DNA of 53,304 nt from Acidobacteriota bacterium (lineage in GTDB: Bacteria > Acidobacteriota > Thermoanaerobaculia > Multivoradales > Multivoraceae): contig JAJCXN010000025.1 of the NCBI GenBank assembly GCA_029263415.1, positions 1 to 53,304 of the forward strand. The letters are read 5' to 3'. The notes under the pieces were generated by a model. That model was given only the letters and a program-made list of their open reading frames with translations. It made no database searches and had not been told where the DNA came from. Numbering within the stretch: the stretch's first letter is position 1; each line of letters opens with the position of its first letter. Shown here one piece after another: positions 45,601 through 53,031 of the stretch. The translations under genes were made by a program, and so were the position numbers.

Positions 45601-48192
45601 GACTTCCGACGCAACGTCGTGGATGGCGAGTGGGACTACCAGAACCGACTGATCGAGACCTTCGGCCGCCCGTACCCAGATGCCATCGGTGTCGAGGGGC
45701 CCTATCCGCCCGGCTACGAAGGCCCGGACCTCGAGATGTTCGCGGTCATGGATCCGGTCGAGTTCGGCCTGCCATCGCGACCGGAACGACGCCGTACGGT
45801 CCTGCGCACGGCCGGCCCGATCAGCGCCGAGCTCGGCGTCTTCGTCGATCAGGCACTGCCGCCAGTACTCGAAGACGTGGTGATCGAATATGAGGTCGAA
45901 GAGGGCCTCGGTGTGGTCAAACCTGCCGCCTGGGAGCAACCGCGCCCCGCCGAGGGTGAGGTTCAGGTCGCGCTGCGCGACTTCACCCGCAATCAGATCA
46001 GCTTTGCCGCCGCCCTCGCCAATTACGACGCCCATCTGGAGGAGATTCAGGACACCGCCGAACTGCTACGCATCCAGCGCGGCATCACCGCCGACACGAT
46101 CCAGATCATCGACAGCCGCAACAGCGCTAACCGAGCTCTGAACAAGCAGATGGACCAAGCGAACGACCTGCGCCTCGGGTTCTCGCGAACCGCGAATGTC
46201 ATCGACGATCTGCGCGAGGCCCTCGGCCAGGCAATCGCCGACGATGAGGAGTGCAAAAAAGATTCAACTGCCATGGCTGCGGGATGCGGCTTCCCGATCG
46301 CGAAGAGGGAAGGCTATCTGTTCTCTGTTCTCGCCGGTATCTCAACCGTCTCCAACGCCTTCGGCGCAGCCGCCGATCAGCAGGAAGGCGTCGTCCTCGA
46401 CCTCGAACAGGCCAAGGAAGAACGCGAGCACCTCGCGGAACTCCAACTGGTCGCCAACATTGATGACATCGAGGCCGAACGCATACTGCGCGAACTAGAA
46501 CAGTTGGTGCGTCAGGAAATCGGCCTGCGCCTCGAACTGGTCGAACGCCGCCTCGATCTGCGCGAGAACCTGGCGACGATCCGCACGACCATCAGCGAGG
46601 GCCTGCGTCTGCTGCGCGAGTTGGTGCGCTTCCGCCAGCGCGTCGCCAGCGACGTTGAGGACTACCGCTATGAGGACATGACCTTTCGCCTGCTGCGCAA
46701 CGACGCGCTGCAGAAGTACCGCGCCCAGTTCGACCTCGCCGCCCGCTACACCTACCTGGCGGCCTCCGCGTACGACTACGAGACCAACCTCGTCGGCACC
46801 GACGCGGCCTCGGGTCGCGAATTCCTGAGCGAAATCGTGCGCGAGCGCAGCCTGGGAGAGGTCAGCAACGGCACGCCCCAAACCGGTTCGCGGGGCCTCG
46901 CCGACGTGCTCGCCCGCCTCGACGCCAACTTCGACGTGCTCGAGGGACAACTCGGCTTCAACAACCCCCAAAACGAGTTCAACGTCTTCTCGCTGCGTCG
47001 CGAGTGGCTGCGCACCTCGACGGACCGTCTGACCGCCAGTGCTGGCAACGAGGAACGCTGCCGCTTCGAAGAACCAGCCCCAGACTCGACCTGGTACGTC
47101 GGCTTGCTCGGTTCACGCCTCTACGCCGCCGTTACGCTCGAGTGGAACTACCAGCTCGACGGCGAACTGGTGCGCGAGACCCTCGGCACCGACCTCGCCG
47201 GGGCTCAGGGTTCTTTCCAGGTCCTCGGCCCCTTTCCACTGCCCGCGGGCGCCGACGACCTCGGGTTCCGCACCCTCGGCGGTACCGGCGACGCCGATCT
47301 CTATGTAAGAGCGGATGAGGAACCGACCGAGAGCGATTTCGACTGCCGCTCCGCGACCCCACCGGGCACCTTGCCCAACCCGCGGGACGTCCAGGGAGCC
47401 CAGGGCTGGGCCGAGATTCTCAAGGAGGCCATCACCTCCGACCTCTGGCAGGACGACACCTTCCTGCGCCTCGCCCGTCCCTTCACCGACGATCCGGGCT
47501 GCGGTGTTGACCTGTCTTCGCCTGCGTGCCGCCTGGCCCCGGGTCTCGTGCTGCCGATCGATAGCACGGTCGTCGAAGCCGGCCTCAACCATTTCGGTTG
47601 GCCGCTCGGCCCTCGCGACAGCGGCTACGACCCGAGCCGCTTCTCAACCAAAATCCGCTCCGTCGGCGTCTGGCTGGTTTTCCGCGACGATGCCGCCGAC
47701 CAGTATCCGGAGACCCTGCGTCTCTACTTGATCCCGGCGGGCGCCGACGTCCTGCTGCCGCCGACCGCCGGCGACTTCAATCGTCGCCATTGGACCGTGG
47801 TCGACCAGGCAATTCCGGTGCCCTTCCCGATCGGCGGCGACGATCTGATCGACCCAGCTTGGCTACCCACGGTTGACAACCTCTCCGGCGGCTATGGTGC
47901 GACACGGCGATTCGCGCGCTTCCCGGCGGTCAAGGTCGATGCACAGGAGGGCGTCGACCCCCGCGATCTGCCGGAGGTGGGACCCGCCACCATGAAGACC
48001 GACAGCCGCCTCATCGGCAGATCGGTCGCCAATACCCAGTGGGTGCTGATCCTTTCGGCGGAGACGCTGGGCGCCGGCCAGGGAGGTGCGATCGTCGATG
48101 GCTTCGATGCTCGCGATCGGCTAATCGAGCTCACCGACCAACTCGACGACGTCCTGATCGGCTTCCAAACCTACTCCTACGCCGGCAACTGA
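39619..48192 (+). CDS. giant secreted multidomain protein (LamG, helical core), function unknown
   Basis: Exported protein of 2857 residues; signal peptide TLLTAVLVFIGTAVRA. Residues of about 25-560 look like SBBP-type propeller repeats (SSFDGSVYLAGTFTQAL, DETGDIVLTGLVGPEATFG). About 596-754 is a LamG/concanavalin-like domain (TADFTVAGWVRPEP, LGTWLWISLTFTANG, FDGQMDSIGIWNRVL). About 800-1900 is a long region without a known name, including QYPMGHGDAWGHYLSAIKTY near 1733. About 1900-2400 is strongly helical with coiled-coil stretches (LREALGQAIADDEE; LRLELVERRLDLRENLATI) ending in LQKYRAQFDLAARYTYLAAS. Residues of about 2529-2580 resemble half of a PPC domain (FPLPAGADDL, GTGDADLYVRADEEPTESDF). 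It ends without anchor or sorting motif. Its neighbours are the overlapping upstream gene and a third secreted gene 13 bases downstream. Adhesin, matrix or toxin-like roles are all possible. Confidence 0.7.
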   Translation: MRLATTLLTAVLVFIGTAVRAEWPQELPDGTTVRQAVSSFDGSVYLAGTFTQALIFPTDSLTPDDGRVYVVKFNAAGEFVWATQMGPIGTEEISIGDLIVDETGDIVLTGLVGPEATFGFRGNATLSLTTDTPDSFYVERPARYVWLATLRDDGTSPAGGSSIPSWNSIAASGNFDNTDDCKNQAFGFGEIAGLVATADQYLVAGTYADQGDPDNSCTLASSRALVHSFSKSGGSAAAGGALRFIRRKHIFGKDQDDHGVEWLSRMRDITTDGGAVYLAASPPDDWVNSGPSRDGLIVSRWDPLIDPADDDAPLREWDVAFTNASSRGLNGRIVAADSHVNVSYEHSNGHGHIARISAGTQGIDFDESTLPGDDLFFSNDLLVVGRDLFQSWIDLDRSLRIRRFSLRDDQSGLDPNFWEGAAVTVGDGLSSPNVRLALQPGATFQSDRILVAGTFRGSLQLGIGGPTVGDEVPVLPPKRYGFAAPLDYETGNWDIERRYRVGQPIGRPLGVLTATEPTVLDRQAGTVSRAAAWDPSSNNGDGQLWAVGGNQTLETEWRTADGVYVSRERIDWSATDRFHPRGAPVEIGHSALSHEEVADFDGATQEGLTAAAPVVQNTADFTVAGWVRPEPITNAAVREVWSEFSANTGWRLYYNIGGGTATRFAIQFGSQEEFLLEPTPLGTWLWISLTFTANGDLVKLRVNDQSLAMPPGFGWPVANVPFQLGGTGFDGQMDSIGIWNRVLTNAELDDLEAAGLGTDPGELDSLRAGLTSGLQHWYQLNENTGQTRADSVGALNLVDLQMGDPVDGLEFVDGWQLSEIAPLAYADQATTFLNSGTGTFRADDLGRSTLWFNDPFRGLDRFVVIETVVPGGSEMPVIAQQGGCVVGQPLPPHPLHVDPFGQQVLDDNGYPVYLSGGPFPVAPGPVDAAGAASAYDPIARRGQMIAVNRALASQNQLMVVGYSDPDPDFGITWPDQPVSYGCDWPTVSSRIQVDTLIGSDYDVQPGISQAQFPSARVYVQNDPTDFGFNPNEEHAWLGPSYTDAPCTTLDPQPSWCQPKGEQAVFALRVPGALAPSEPFVLLKSRAEALDGVPGQPPLWEFSLYEVGREDIGNFFSYDLTVGERVPEPYPLSLPDFQGCADTLITDIIGRPSWQDVDGNVWAASAGTMEVRPYYEPPPGFYTEEGSLTENGCVRWLDDNALVEYRASWPTGSIRTLAVGDSLRDLDLQASVEIAYQEFPETAATAPDPNTSYLVRLIDWQTTRWAYVAISQTDLWPQRLIDEAPSDLRLRLEVDTLNGKLGWSGYRDGPDLVLLNVMSAAEADRLKALDSCETECETAIGLLFTATHSALANDNPPSSVIGAPALVSAGAAQGEGWFTLAYNNFEQATGDIGLEVFRLACDPEPGFLWSVDYDNVFDRRLAIRHSLDFAGRPDVNYTWYLRPDTGDPALLPPGEAWSARTTTGSTSDQTLLITVGDPANEDASFLGDNLLFASYTGAVYDGVCGGAPVLAGRRSDPTEPALAEGWIKRVVRGLNPFHQRSTDFHRNPASTYVSMIQQAGPLYERDIAFNGDLENLDSIGLIEAYETVLRRSLAISLDETDPPLGDVKKAVDNALLLGSSRVSDLFMLLGNEAVADALDPTIGFGTESGEYGTLAPAIHAFQNQVPTLLDEELGLYRGRDGSGSALNAPAYNRLRWNLTLGEGEIAYQQVYNLEDAGPDGEPDGDLDLDDAIRQYPMGHGDAWGHYLSAIKTYLRLLRDPNYVWLPRVEQVLVGQDPVLVDYFDERKLARTAAARARAGAAITDLTYRREFVADPDGQWQGYEDSEPERAWGVEQWARRAGQGALLDWAVVNSLLPTKAPDLMDQRPRLCPLDIDGATLDDDCREIPDPQSPPSPLTQIDRPAVPEIGEISTQFQAIQAKLDLADRGLNPLGLATGAVPFDIDPTFLEVGSAVQGETHFEQIWDRADKALGNAVTVFDHANRLTQSLRRNQDSLEDFRRNVVDGEWDYQNRLIETFGRPYPDAIGVEGPYPPGYEGPDLEMFAVMDPVEFGLPSRPERRRTVLRTAGPISAELGVFVDQALPPVLEDVVIEYEVEEGLGVVKPAAWEQPRPAEGEVQVALRDFTRNQISFAAALANYDAHLEEIQDTAELLRIQRGITADTIQIIDSRNSANRALNKQMDQANDLRLGFSRTANVIDDLREALGQAIADDEECKKDSTAMAAGCGFPIAKREGYLFSVLAGISTVSNAFGAAADQQEGVVLDLEQAKEEREHLAELQLVANIDDIEAERILRELEQLVRQEIGLRLELVERRLDLRENLATIRTTISEGLRLLRELVRFRQRVASDVEDYRYEDMTFRLLRNDALQKYRAQFDLAARYTYLAASAYDYETNLVGTDAASGREFLSEIVRERSLGEVSNGTPQTGSRGLADVLARLDANFDVLEGQLGFNNPQNEFNVFSLRREWLRTSTDRLTASAGNEERCRFEEPAPDSTWYVGLLGSRLYAAVTLEWNYQLDGELVRETLGTDLAGAQGSFQVLGPFPLPAGADDLGFRTLGGTGDADLYVRADEEPTESDFDCRSATPPGTLPNPRDVQGAQGWAEILKEAITSDLWQDDTFLRLARPFTDDPGCGVDLSSPACRLAPGLVLPIDSTVVEAGLNHFGWPLGPRDSGYDPSRFSTKIRSVGVWLVFRDDAADQYPETLRLYLIPAGADVLLPPTAGDFNRRHWTVVDQAIPVPFPIGGDDLIDPAWLPTVDNLSGGYGATRRFARFPAVKVDAQEGVDPRDLPEVGPATMKTDSRLIGRSVANTQWVLILSAETLGAGQGGAIVDGFDARDRLIELTDQLDDVLIGFQTYSYAGN

Positions 48193-48205
48193 GGAACTCG
48201 CGATC

Positions 48206-51200
48206 ATGAATGTCCCAGGCTTGCGTCCTTCAGCTCTCTTCTCACTATCGATCCTCACCACGCTGCTCTTCGCCGACACAAACCGCCTCAGTGCTGCGCC
48301 GCTGCTCGAGCCCGACCACACGATCTGGGGATCGGCGACGGTCAACGGCCAACTCGCCCCCGAAGGAACCCTCGTTGAAGTCTTCCTCGCCGACCAGGGG
48401 GCGGCGCTCGATCGCTTTGTGATCGGCTCCGAACCGAACCTAGGCGACCGCTATGCACTCCGCCTGCCGCTCAGCTCCGAGGATCCACGCATCCCTGGCA
48501 CCTCGCGCCCCGGAGACGCGATCGAGATCTACCTCGACGGGGCCCTGGCCGCGGAGACCACAGTAGGCGGCGCCGGCGACACGCAGCGGATCGACCTGGA
48601 CCCCTTCTTCGACGACCCACCCGATCTGTCGATCGAGGGCGACGAAGTCACCGAAGGAGACGCGGGCACCACCGACGCGGTCTTCACTGTGCGCCTTTCG
48701 CGTCCCGTCGACTTTGAAGTCACAGTCAACTATGCAACCGTCGACGGCACCGCGATGAGCGGTTCCGACTTCACCGCCACCCAAGGCACGCTGCTGCTCG
48801 AGGCTGGCTTCGTGCAGGGTCAGATCCGCGTACCAGTTCTCGGTGACACAGAAGTCGAGCCGCCGGAGCAGTTCACCGTCGAGCTGTCCGATCCAGGGGT
48901 AGCCAACGTGCTCGTGGGAGCCGCGACCGCCACCATCGATGCCGACGACGCCCGTTGGCTCTTGCGCATCGAAGACACCTCGGTCCTCGAGGGCGACGGC
49001 GGAGAGACCGAGGCCGTCTTCACCGTCACCGCATCCTTCGAGGTGCCCGGTGAATCGGGGCCGAGTGGGGCGAGCTTGAGTGCCGACTATGCGACGCTAC
49101 CGGGCTCGGCGCAGGAAGGCCTCGATTTCCTCCCCACCAGCGGAACCCTACTCATCGATGCCAGCATCAACTGCCCCGACTACGGACTTCCCTGCACCAC
49201 GATTGCCGTGCCCGTGCTCACCGACCAGGAACGGGAGAGCGACGAGAGTTTCTCCATGCAGCTTTCGCTGCCGATACCGAATCTCGAGGACATCGCCATC
49301 GCCGACGCCGAGGGGATCGCGACGATCCTCAACGACGAGCACTTACTGGTCTTCCAAGAGGCGCAGCTCGACCCCCTCCCGCTGCCGACCTGCGATGGGG
49401 AGTGCCTGCGCGGCGCCTCAGCGGTCTCGGTCTACGCTGAGGACGGCGTTCCAGGCCAGGTCTATGTGACTTCGGAGATCTCCTCGTCACTGGTCGTCTT
49501 CGACCGTTCGCCTATCGACGGTACCCTTACGGCCCTGCAGGTGCTGCGCGACGTCACACCGTCGAACCAGAGCGGCACCGAGGGCCTCGGAGGCGCATCA
49601 GCGGTGCTTGCCGACCCCGCTGGGTCCTGGGTGTGGGCCGCCGCAGCAGCCGACGACCGTCTACTGGTCTTCGCCCGCGAAGCCAACGGTAGCCTCACTC
49701 TGCACCAGACCGTCGAACCGACCTGCGCAGGTGGTGCGGGCAGCACGATCGGCTTTGCCGGACCCCGAGGATTGACTCGGATCGCGGGCGCCGATGGCGT
49801 TTACGTTCTCGGCGCCGACAGCGACTCGATCTCACTGTACCGTGACGCAGGCGACGGCACGCTGATTTGCGAACAGGTCGTTGTCGATGGGCAAGAGCTG
49901 ACTTCCGGCGCCGTCGACGGCCTGCGCGGCGCCACCGATGCCGTCGTGTCGCCCACCGGCGACTTCCTCTACGTAGCGTCGGTCCTCGATGCCGCGGTGG
50001 TCATCTTTGCGCTTGACCCGGCGACGGGTCGCATCGTCGACTACGTCGGCCGGTTCAAGGACGGTGATGGCATCGACGGCATTGATGGAGCGAGTTCGCT
50101 GGCGATCGTCGGGCCACCTACCCAGGATCCGGGAGCCGGACCGACCTTCCTGTACGTCGCCGGCTCCCTGGACGACGCTGTTGTTTGGTTCGAGCAAGAT
50201 CCGACGACCGGAGAGCTCACCTACGCTGGCCGGCGCCGCGATGGTCAGTCCGGGGTCCGAGGACTGGTCGGCCCGGCCTCTCTGGCGATCACGGACGATC
50301 CGCTGCGCAGTCGCCTGCTCGCCGCCTCCCGCTTCGACGACGCGGTAGTGCTCTTCGATCGGGACCCACTAACCGGCACCCTAGATTTTGCCGAGGTTAG
50401 GCGCAACGGCGACCCAGACCCGAATGGCCCGATCGACGGCCTCGCAGGTGCCCGCTCTGTGGTGCTCTCTCCCTGGACGGCAGACGAGGGCAGAAACCTC
50501 TATGTGGCCGGATTCTCCGCACCGGGCCTCGCGGTCTTCGGTCAGGACATGACGCCGCCGGACCTGCCGATCTTCACGGACCCGGCGCCCAGCGGCCAGC
50601 AGACCGGGATCTGGTCGAACCAGCGCGTTATCGAGGCCGAATGGATCTCCGACGACGGCCCGGGACTCGGGCTCGACGGCTACGTCGTGCAGTGGGACCT
50701 CCTTGCCGGTACCGAGCTTGGGACCTCTCTCGACCTGCAGCCAGCGACCAGCCCGCAGCTGTCGACGTCTCAACCCCTCGCCGACGCGGCAGATCACTAT
50801 CTGCACGTGCGCGCCTGCGACCGGGCCGGCAACTGCAGCGCCACCGCCCATCAGGGTCCCTTCTTGATCGACGGCACGCTACCCGAACTCGCCGCCCCGC
50901 TGACTGCACAGTCCACAGTGCCGGGCCAGGTGGATCTCTCCTGGGGAGCCGCCTCGGATGGGGCCAGCGGCGTGCTCGAGCTGCGGGCCCGAGTCAGCAC
51001 CAGTCCCGGCGCGAGCTGTGCTTCAGGCGACCCGGACACGGTAGTGCTGCCGGCGACCGCGACCACGCACAGTCGCACAGTCGCTGACGGCACTTGGTGG
51101 TCTTCCCTGTGTGTGGTCGACCAGGCAGGCAACCAACTGCTCGTGGACACAGCGTCGGTCATCGTCGACACCACGCCGCCTCGCGTTACCGCGGTCGGTA

Positions 51201-52138
51201 GCGTTCGCGCCACGCAGGATGGCTTGATCGAGAATGGCGACCGTCTGGCGTGGGGACCGACCCAACTCGTTGTCACCTTCGACGAACAGAACCTTGATTC
51301 GGCGAATGACATCGAGAGCTACCGTTGGCTCGGAGCCGGCGCCAACGGCGCTATCGAAACGAATGGCTGCGGCTCGCTGCTCGGCGATGACGTGACCCTA
51401 CCTCTCGGTTCACCCGCGTTCGACCGGACGCTGCAGAGCGCCGTGCTACCCCTCGCCCAGGCTACCCCAGCGGGCCGCGGCCACTACCGATTGGTGGTCT
51501 GCTCGGCAGAGCTGATCGACGACTTTGGCAACGCCCTCGATGGCGACGGTGACGGCACTGCTGGAGACGACTTCGTTCTCGACTTCGAAGTCACCCGCAC
51601 TAACCTGCTGACCAACCCACACTTCGACGACTCGATCGATGGATGGACTGCAACTCTGGACAGTGACTTCCTGTTTGACACCGAGGACGCAGACTCGGCG
51701 TGGTCTTCCGGATCGGCTTTCCTGACCCATCAGTTCCAAGCCGGTGAGTTCCAGGAGCTTAGCCAATGCGTACCGCTCAACCGCCAAAGTCATCTGAGTC
51801 TGGAAGCAGCGGGCCGTTGGGTCTGGCCACAGATCACCGGCCCCTTCACTGCCATCGACATCACGTTCTTCGACCGGCCGGATTGCGCGGGCAACCCGCT
51901 TCTCGACTCACTCGGATCAGGTCTTGGCGGCGACACTCATCCGATTTGGCTGAAGATTCCGCCGCGACAACTGGAGACACCAGTCGGCGCGCAGAGCGCG
52001 CGCTTCCGGCTCACCGTCTTCGGCGAAGAGTTTGGCGAAGTCTGGCTCGACAATGCCTTCGTCGGCGACCCGTTGGTGATCTTCCTCGACGGCTTCGAGA
52101 GCGGGGGTACACAGGCCTGGTCATCGGTCGTCCCATAA
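48206..52138 (+). CDS. secreted Calx-beta / lactonase-propeller / Ig-like protein with GFESG tail
   Basis: Exported protein of 1310 residues, third gene of the module; GAGGAA precedes the ATG. After the signal peptide and a small beta domain come two Calx-beta repeats (about residues 140-250 and 251-380), with the hallmarks VTEGDAGTTDAVFTVRLS, VNYATVDGTAMSGSDF and DTSVLEGDGGETEAVFTV. About 385-785 is a lactonase/YncE-type propeller (YVTSEISSSLVVFDRSPIDG, FLYVASVLDAAVVIFALDP, YVAGSLDDAVVWFEQDP). About 790-990 has Ig/FN3-like modules (HYLHVRACDRAGNCSATAHQ), and about 990-1130 an SbsA-type Ig-like domain. A C-terminal jelly-roll-like domain ends in VIFLDGFESGGTQAWS, a tail I associate with exported Acidobacteriota and gammaproteobacterial proteins and a possible sorting signal. 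Probably cell-surface or secreted and calcium-binding. Confidence 0.75.
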   Translation: MNVPGLRPSALFSLSILTTLLFADTNRLSAAPLLEPDHTIWGSATVNGQLAPEGTLVEVFLADQGAALDRFVIGSEPNLGDRYALRLPLSSEDPRIPGTSRPGDAIEIYLDGALAAETTVGGAGDTQRIDLDPFFDDPPDLSIEGDEVTEGDAGTTDAVFTVRLSRPVDFEVTVNYATVDGTAMSGSDFTATQGTLLLEAGFVQGQIRVPVLGDTEVEPPEQFTVELSDPGVANVLVGAATATIDADDARWLLRIEDTSVLEGDGGETEAVFTVTASFEVPGESGPSGASLSADYATLPGSAQEGLDFLPTSGTLLIDASINCPDYGLPCTTIAVPVLTDQERESDESFSMQLSLPIPNLEDIAIADAEGIATILNDEHLLVFQEAQLDPLPLPTCDGECLRGASAVSVYAEDGVPGQVYVTSEISSSLVVFDRSPIDGTLTALQVLRDVTPSNQSGTEGLGGASAVLADPAGSWVWAAAAADDRLLVFAREANGSLTLHQTVEPTCAGGAGSTIGFAGPRGLTRIAGADGVYVLGADSDSISLYRDAGDGTLICEQVVVDGQELTSGAVDGLRGATDAVVSPTGDFLYVASVLDAAVVIFALDPATGRIVDYVGRFKDGDGIDGIDGASSLAIVGPPTQDPGAGPTFLYVAGSLDDAVVWFEQDPTTGELTYAGRRRDGQSGVRGLVGPASLAITDDPLRSRLLAASRFDDAVVLFDRDPLTGTLDFAEVRRNGDPDPNGPIDGLAGARSVVLSPWTADEGRNLYVAGFSAPGLAVFGQDMTPPDLPIFTDPAPSGQQTGIWSNQRVIEAEWISDDGPGLGLDGYVVQWDLLAGTELGTSLDLQPATSPQLSTSQPLADAADHYLHVRACDRAGNCSATAHQGPFLIDGTLPELAAPLTAQSTVPGQVDLSWGAASDGASGVLELRARVSTSPGASCASGDPDTVVLPATATTHSRTVADGTWWSSLCVVDQAGNQLLVDTASVIVDTTPPRVTAVGSVRATQDGLIENGDRLAWGPTQLVVTFDEQNLDSANDIESYRWLGAGANGAIETNGCGSLLGDDVTLPLGSPAFDRTLQSAVLPLAQATPAGRGHYRLVVCSAELIDDFGNALDGDGDGTAGDDFVLDFEVTRTNLLTNPHFDDSIDGWTATLDSDFLFDTEDADSAWSSGSAFLTHQFQAGEFQELSQCVPLNRQSHLSLEAAGRWVWPQITGPFTAIDITFFDRPDCAGNPLLDSLGSGLGGDTHPIWLKIPPRQLETPVGAQSARFRLTVFGEEFGEVWLDNAFVGDPLVIFLDGFESGGTQAWSSVVP

Positions 52139-52143
52139 TCTTA

Positions 52144-52236
52144 GGCTGCCGGCAGCAGCAGCAGGCTGCCGGCAGCAGCAGCAAAAGGTGCCCCCGGCAG
52201 CAGCAGCAAAAGGTGCCGGGGCAATGTTGTTGAGCG
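52144..52236. repeat. REP-like repeat cluster beside the Y1 transposase remnant
   Basis: A 20-bp unit is tandemly repeated at 52144-52163 and 52164-52183; each holds the perfect palindrome GCTGCCGGCAGC. It is followed by two copies of a GGCAGC(AGC)2AAAAGGTGCC unit at 52171-52192 and 52196-52217, then AATGTTGTTG. Related copies occur at about 23.9, 34.3 and 37.5 kb. It begins 5 bases past the stop of the preceding gene and lies at the 3' side of the transposase remnant. Confidence 0.8.
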
Positions 52237-52405
52237 GCATCCAAAAAAAGGGGGTGCCGCCCAAATGTTGAGTTCTTGGAGCAGCGAGATTGCTGAGGCA
52301 ACTCCAAGCTGGCTCTGAACGAAAGATCCATCGATCCTGAGTCGCGTTGTGGTGCACTGACGTTGCTCCCGCGCCAGCCTGGAGCTGCACAATGCCCAGC
52401 ATCGT

Positions 52406-52908
52406 CATTGTTCCAGTGACCAGCGCGGTGGCGGATTGAACGCCTGGCCATTTGGTGGGGTGGGGGCACAAACCTTCTTTGGTGCCCTAGCTCATGAGGT
52501 ACCGAAGGCGTTCCTCTTGTGCCTGCGGCTCATCGGTGATGGCAATCATGGTGTACCCATCAGCGAAGATGCCGCCGGTCCAGTCCACAAGGCGCTGGAC
52601 CTTTTTTGCAATTTGGCTGTTGGCCAGGCAGAAGAAGTTGGCCACTTGCTCGGCGTTTTTCGTCCGGATCAAGATGTGCGCGTGTGTGCTGAGGAACGTT
52701 GCGTAGCAAATGCGGAGCCCGGTCTTTGCCTGGGAATAGGCGAGCACTCCGATGATCAAGAGATTCAGGAGTGGAGATGGGTGCGAAGCCTCCCGTGGGG
52801 TATGAAGAAGAAACGATCTTGCACCGTGTTGAGGGTGACCTCATAGAGCTTGTCGTGATCGGTGTCTTCGTCGATGAAGCGGGTGGTGTGCGGGGATAGG
52901 TGTCTCAT
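52406..52908 (-). pseudogene. decayed Y1 (IS200/RAYT-type) transposase
   Basis: Reading from ATG 52908, the first frame gives VTLNTVQDRFFFIP, the expected RAYT N-terminus. Near 52800 the frame shifts, and the continuation gives LLNLLIIGVLAYSQAKTGLR, the HUH motif in ATFLSTHAHILIR, then FCLANSQIAKKVQRLVDW, DGYTMIAITDEP and EERLRYLMS. An in-frame TAG at 52487-52489 (probably from CAG) interrupts it, and GTKEGLCPHPTKWPGVQSA follows in the same frame, the usual RAYT continuation. Two lesions, so inactive. RAYTs act in trans on REP palindromes, and a REP-like cluster lies just downstream. Confidence 0.75.
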
Positions 52909-53031
52909 ACCTATCTAGACGCAAGGGCTTGTCTGCGACGCGCACTGAAAGGGCCTCAATGACGCCGGCGATCTAGCTGCGGGGTTGCCCGCCGACTACT
53001 TCCGACTACTCCGGCGCTTCCGAGACGCGGT

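Noticed and set aside
45199-46035. Long - strand frame (278 codons) opposite the giant protein gene
   Set aside because: Antisense frames are expected in high-GC3 genes; the + strand protein shows consistent coding character here.
52992-53010. CCGACTACT occurring twice near the MazF stop
   Set aside because: Only two short copies; too little to interpret.
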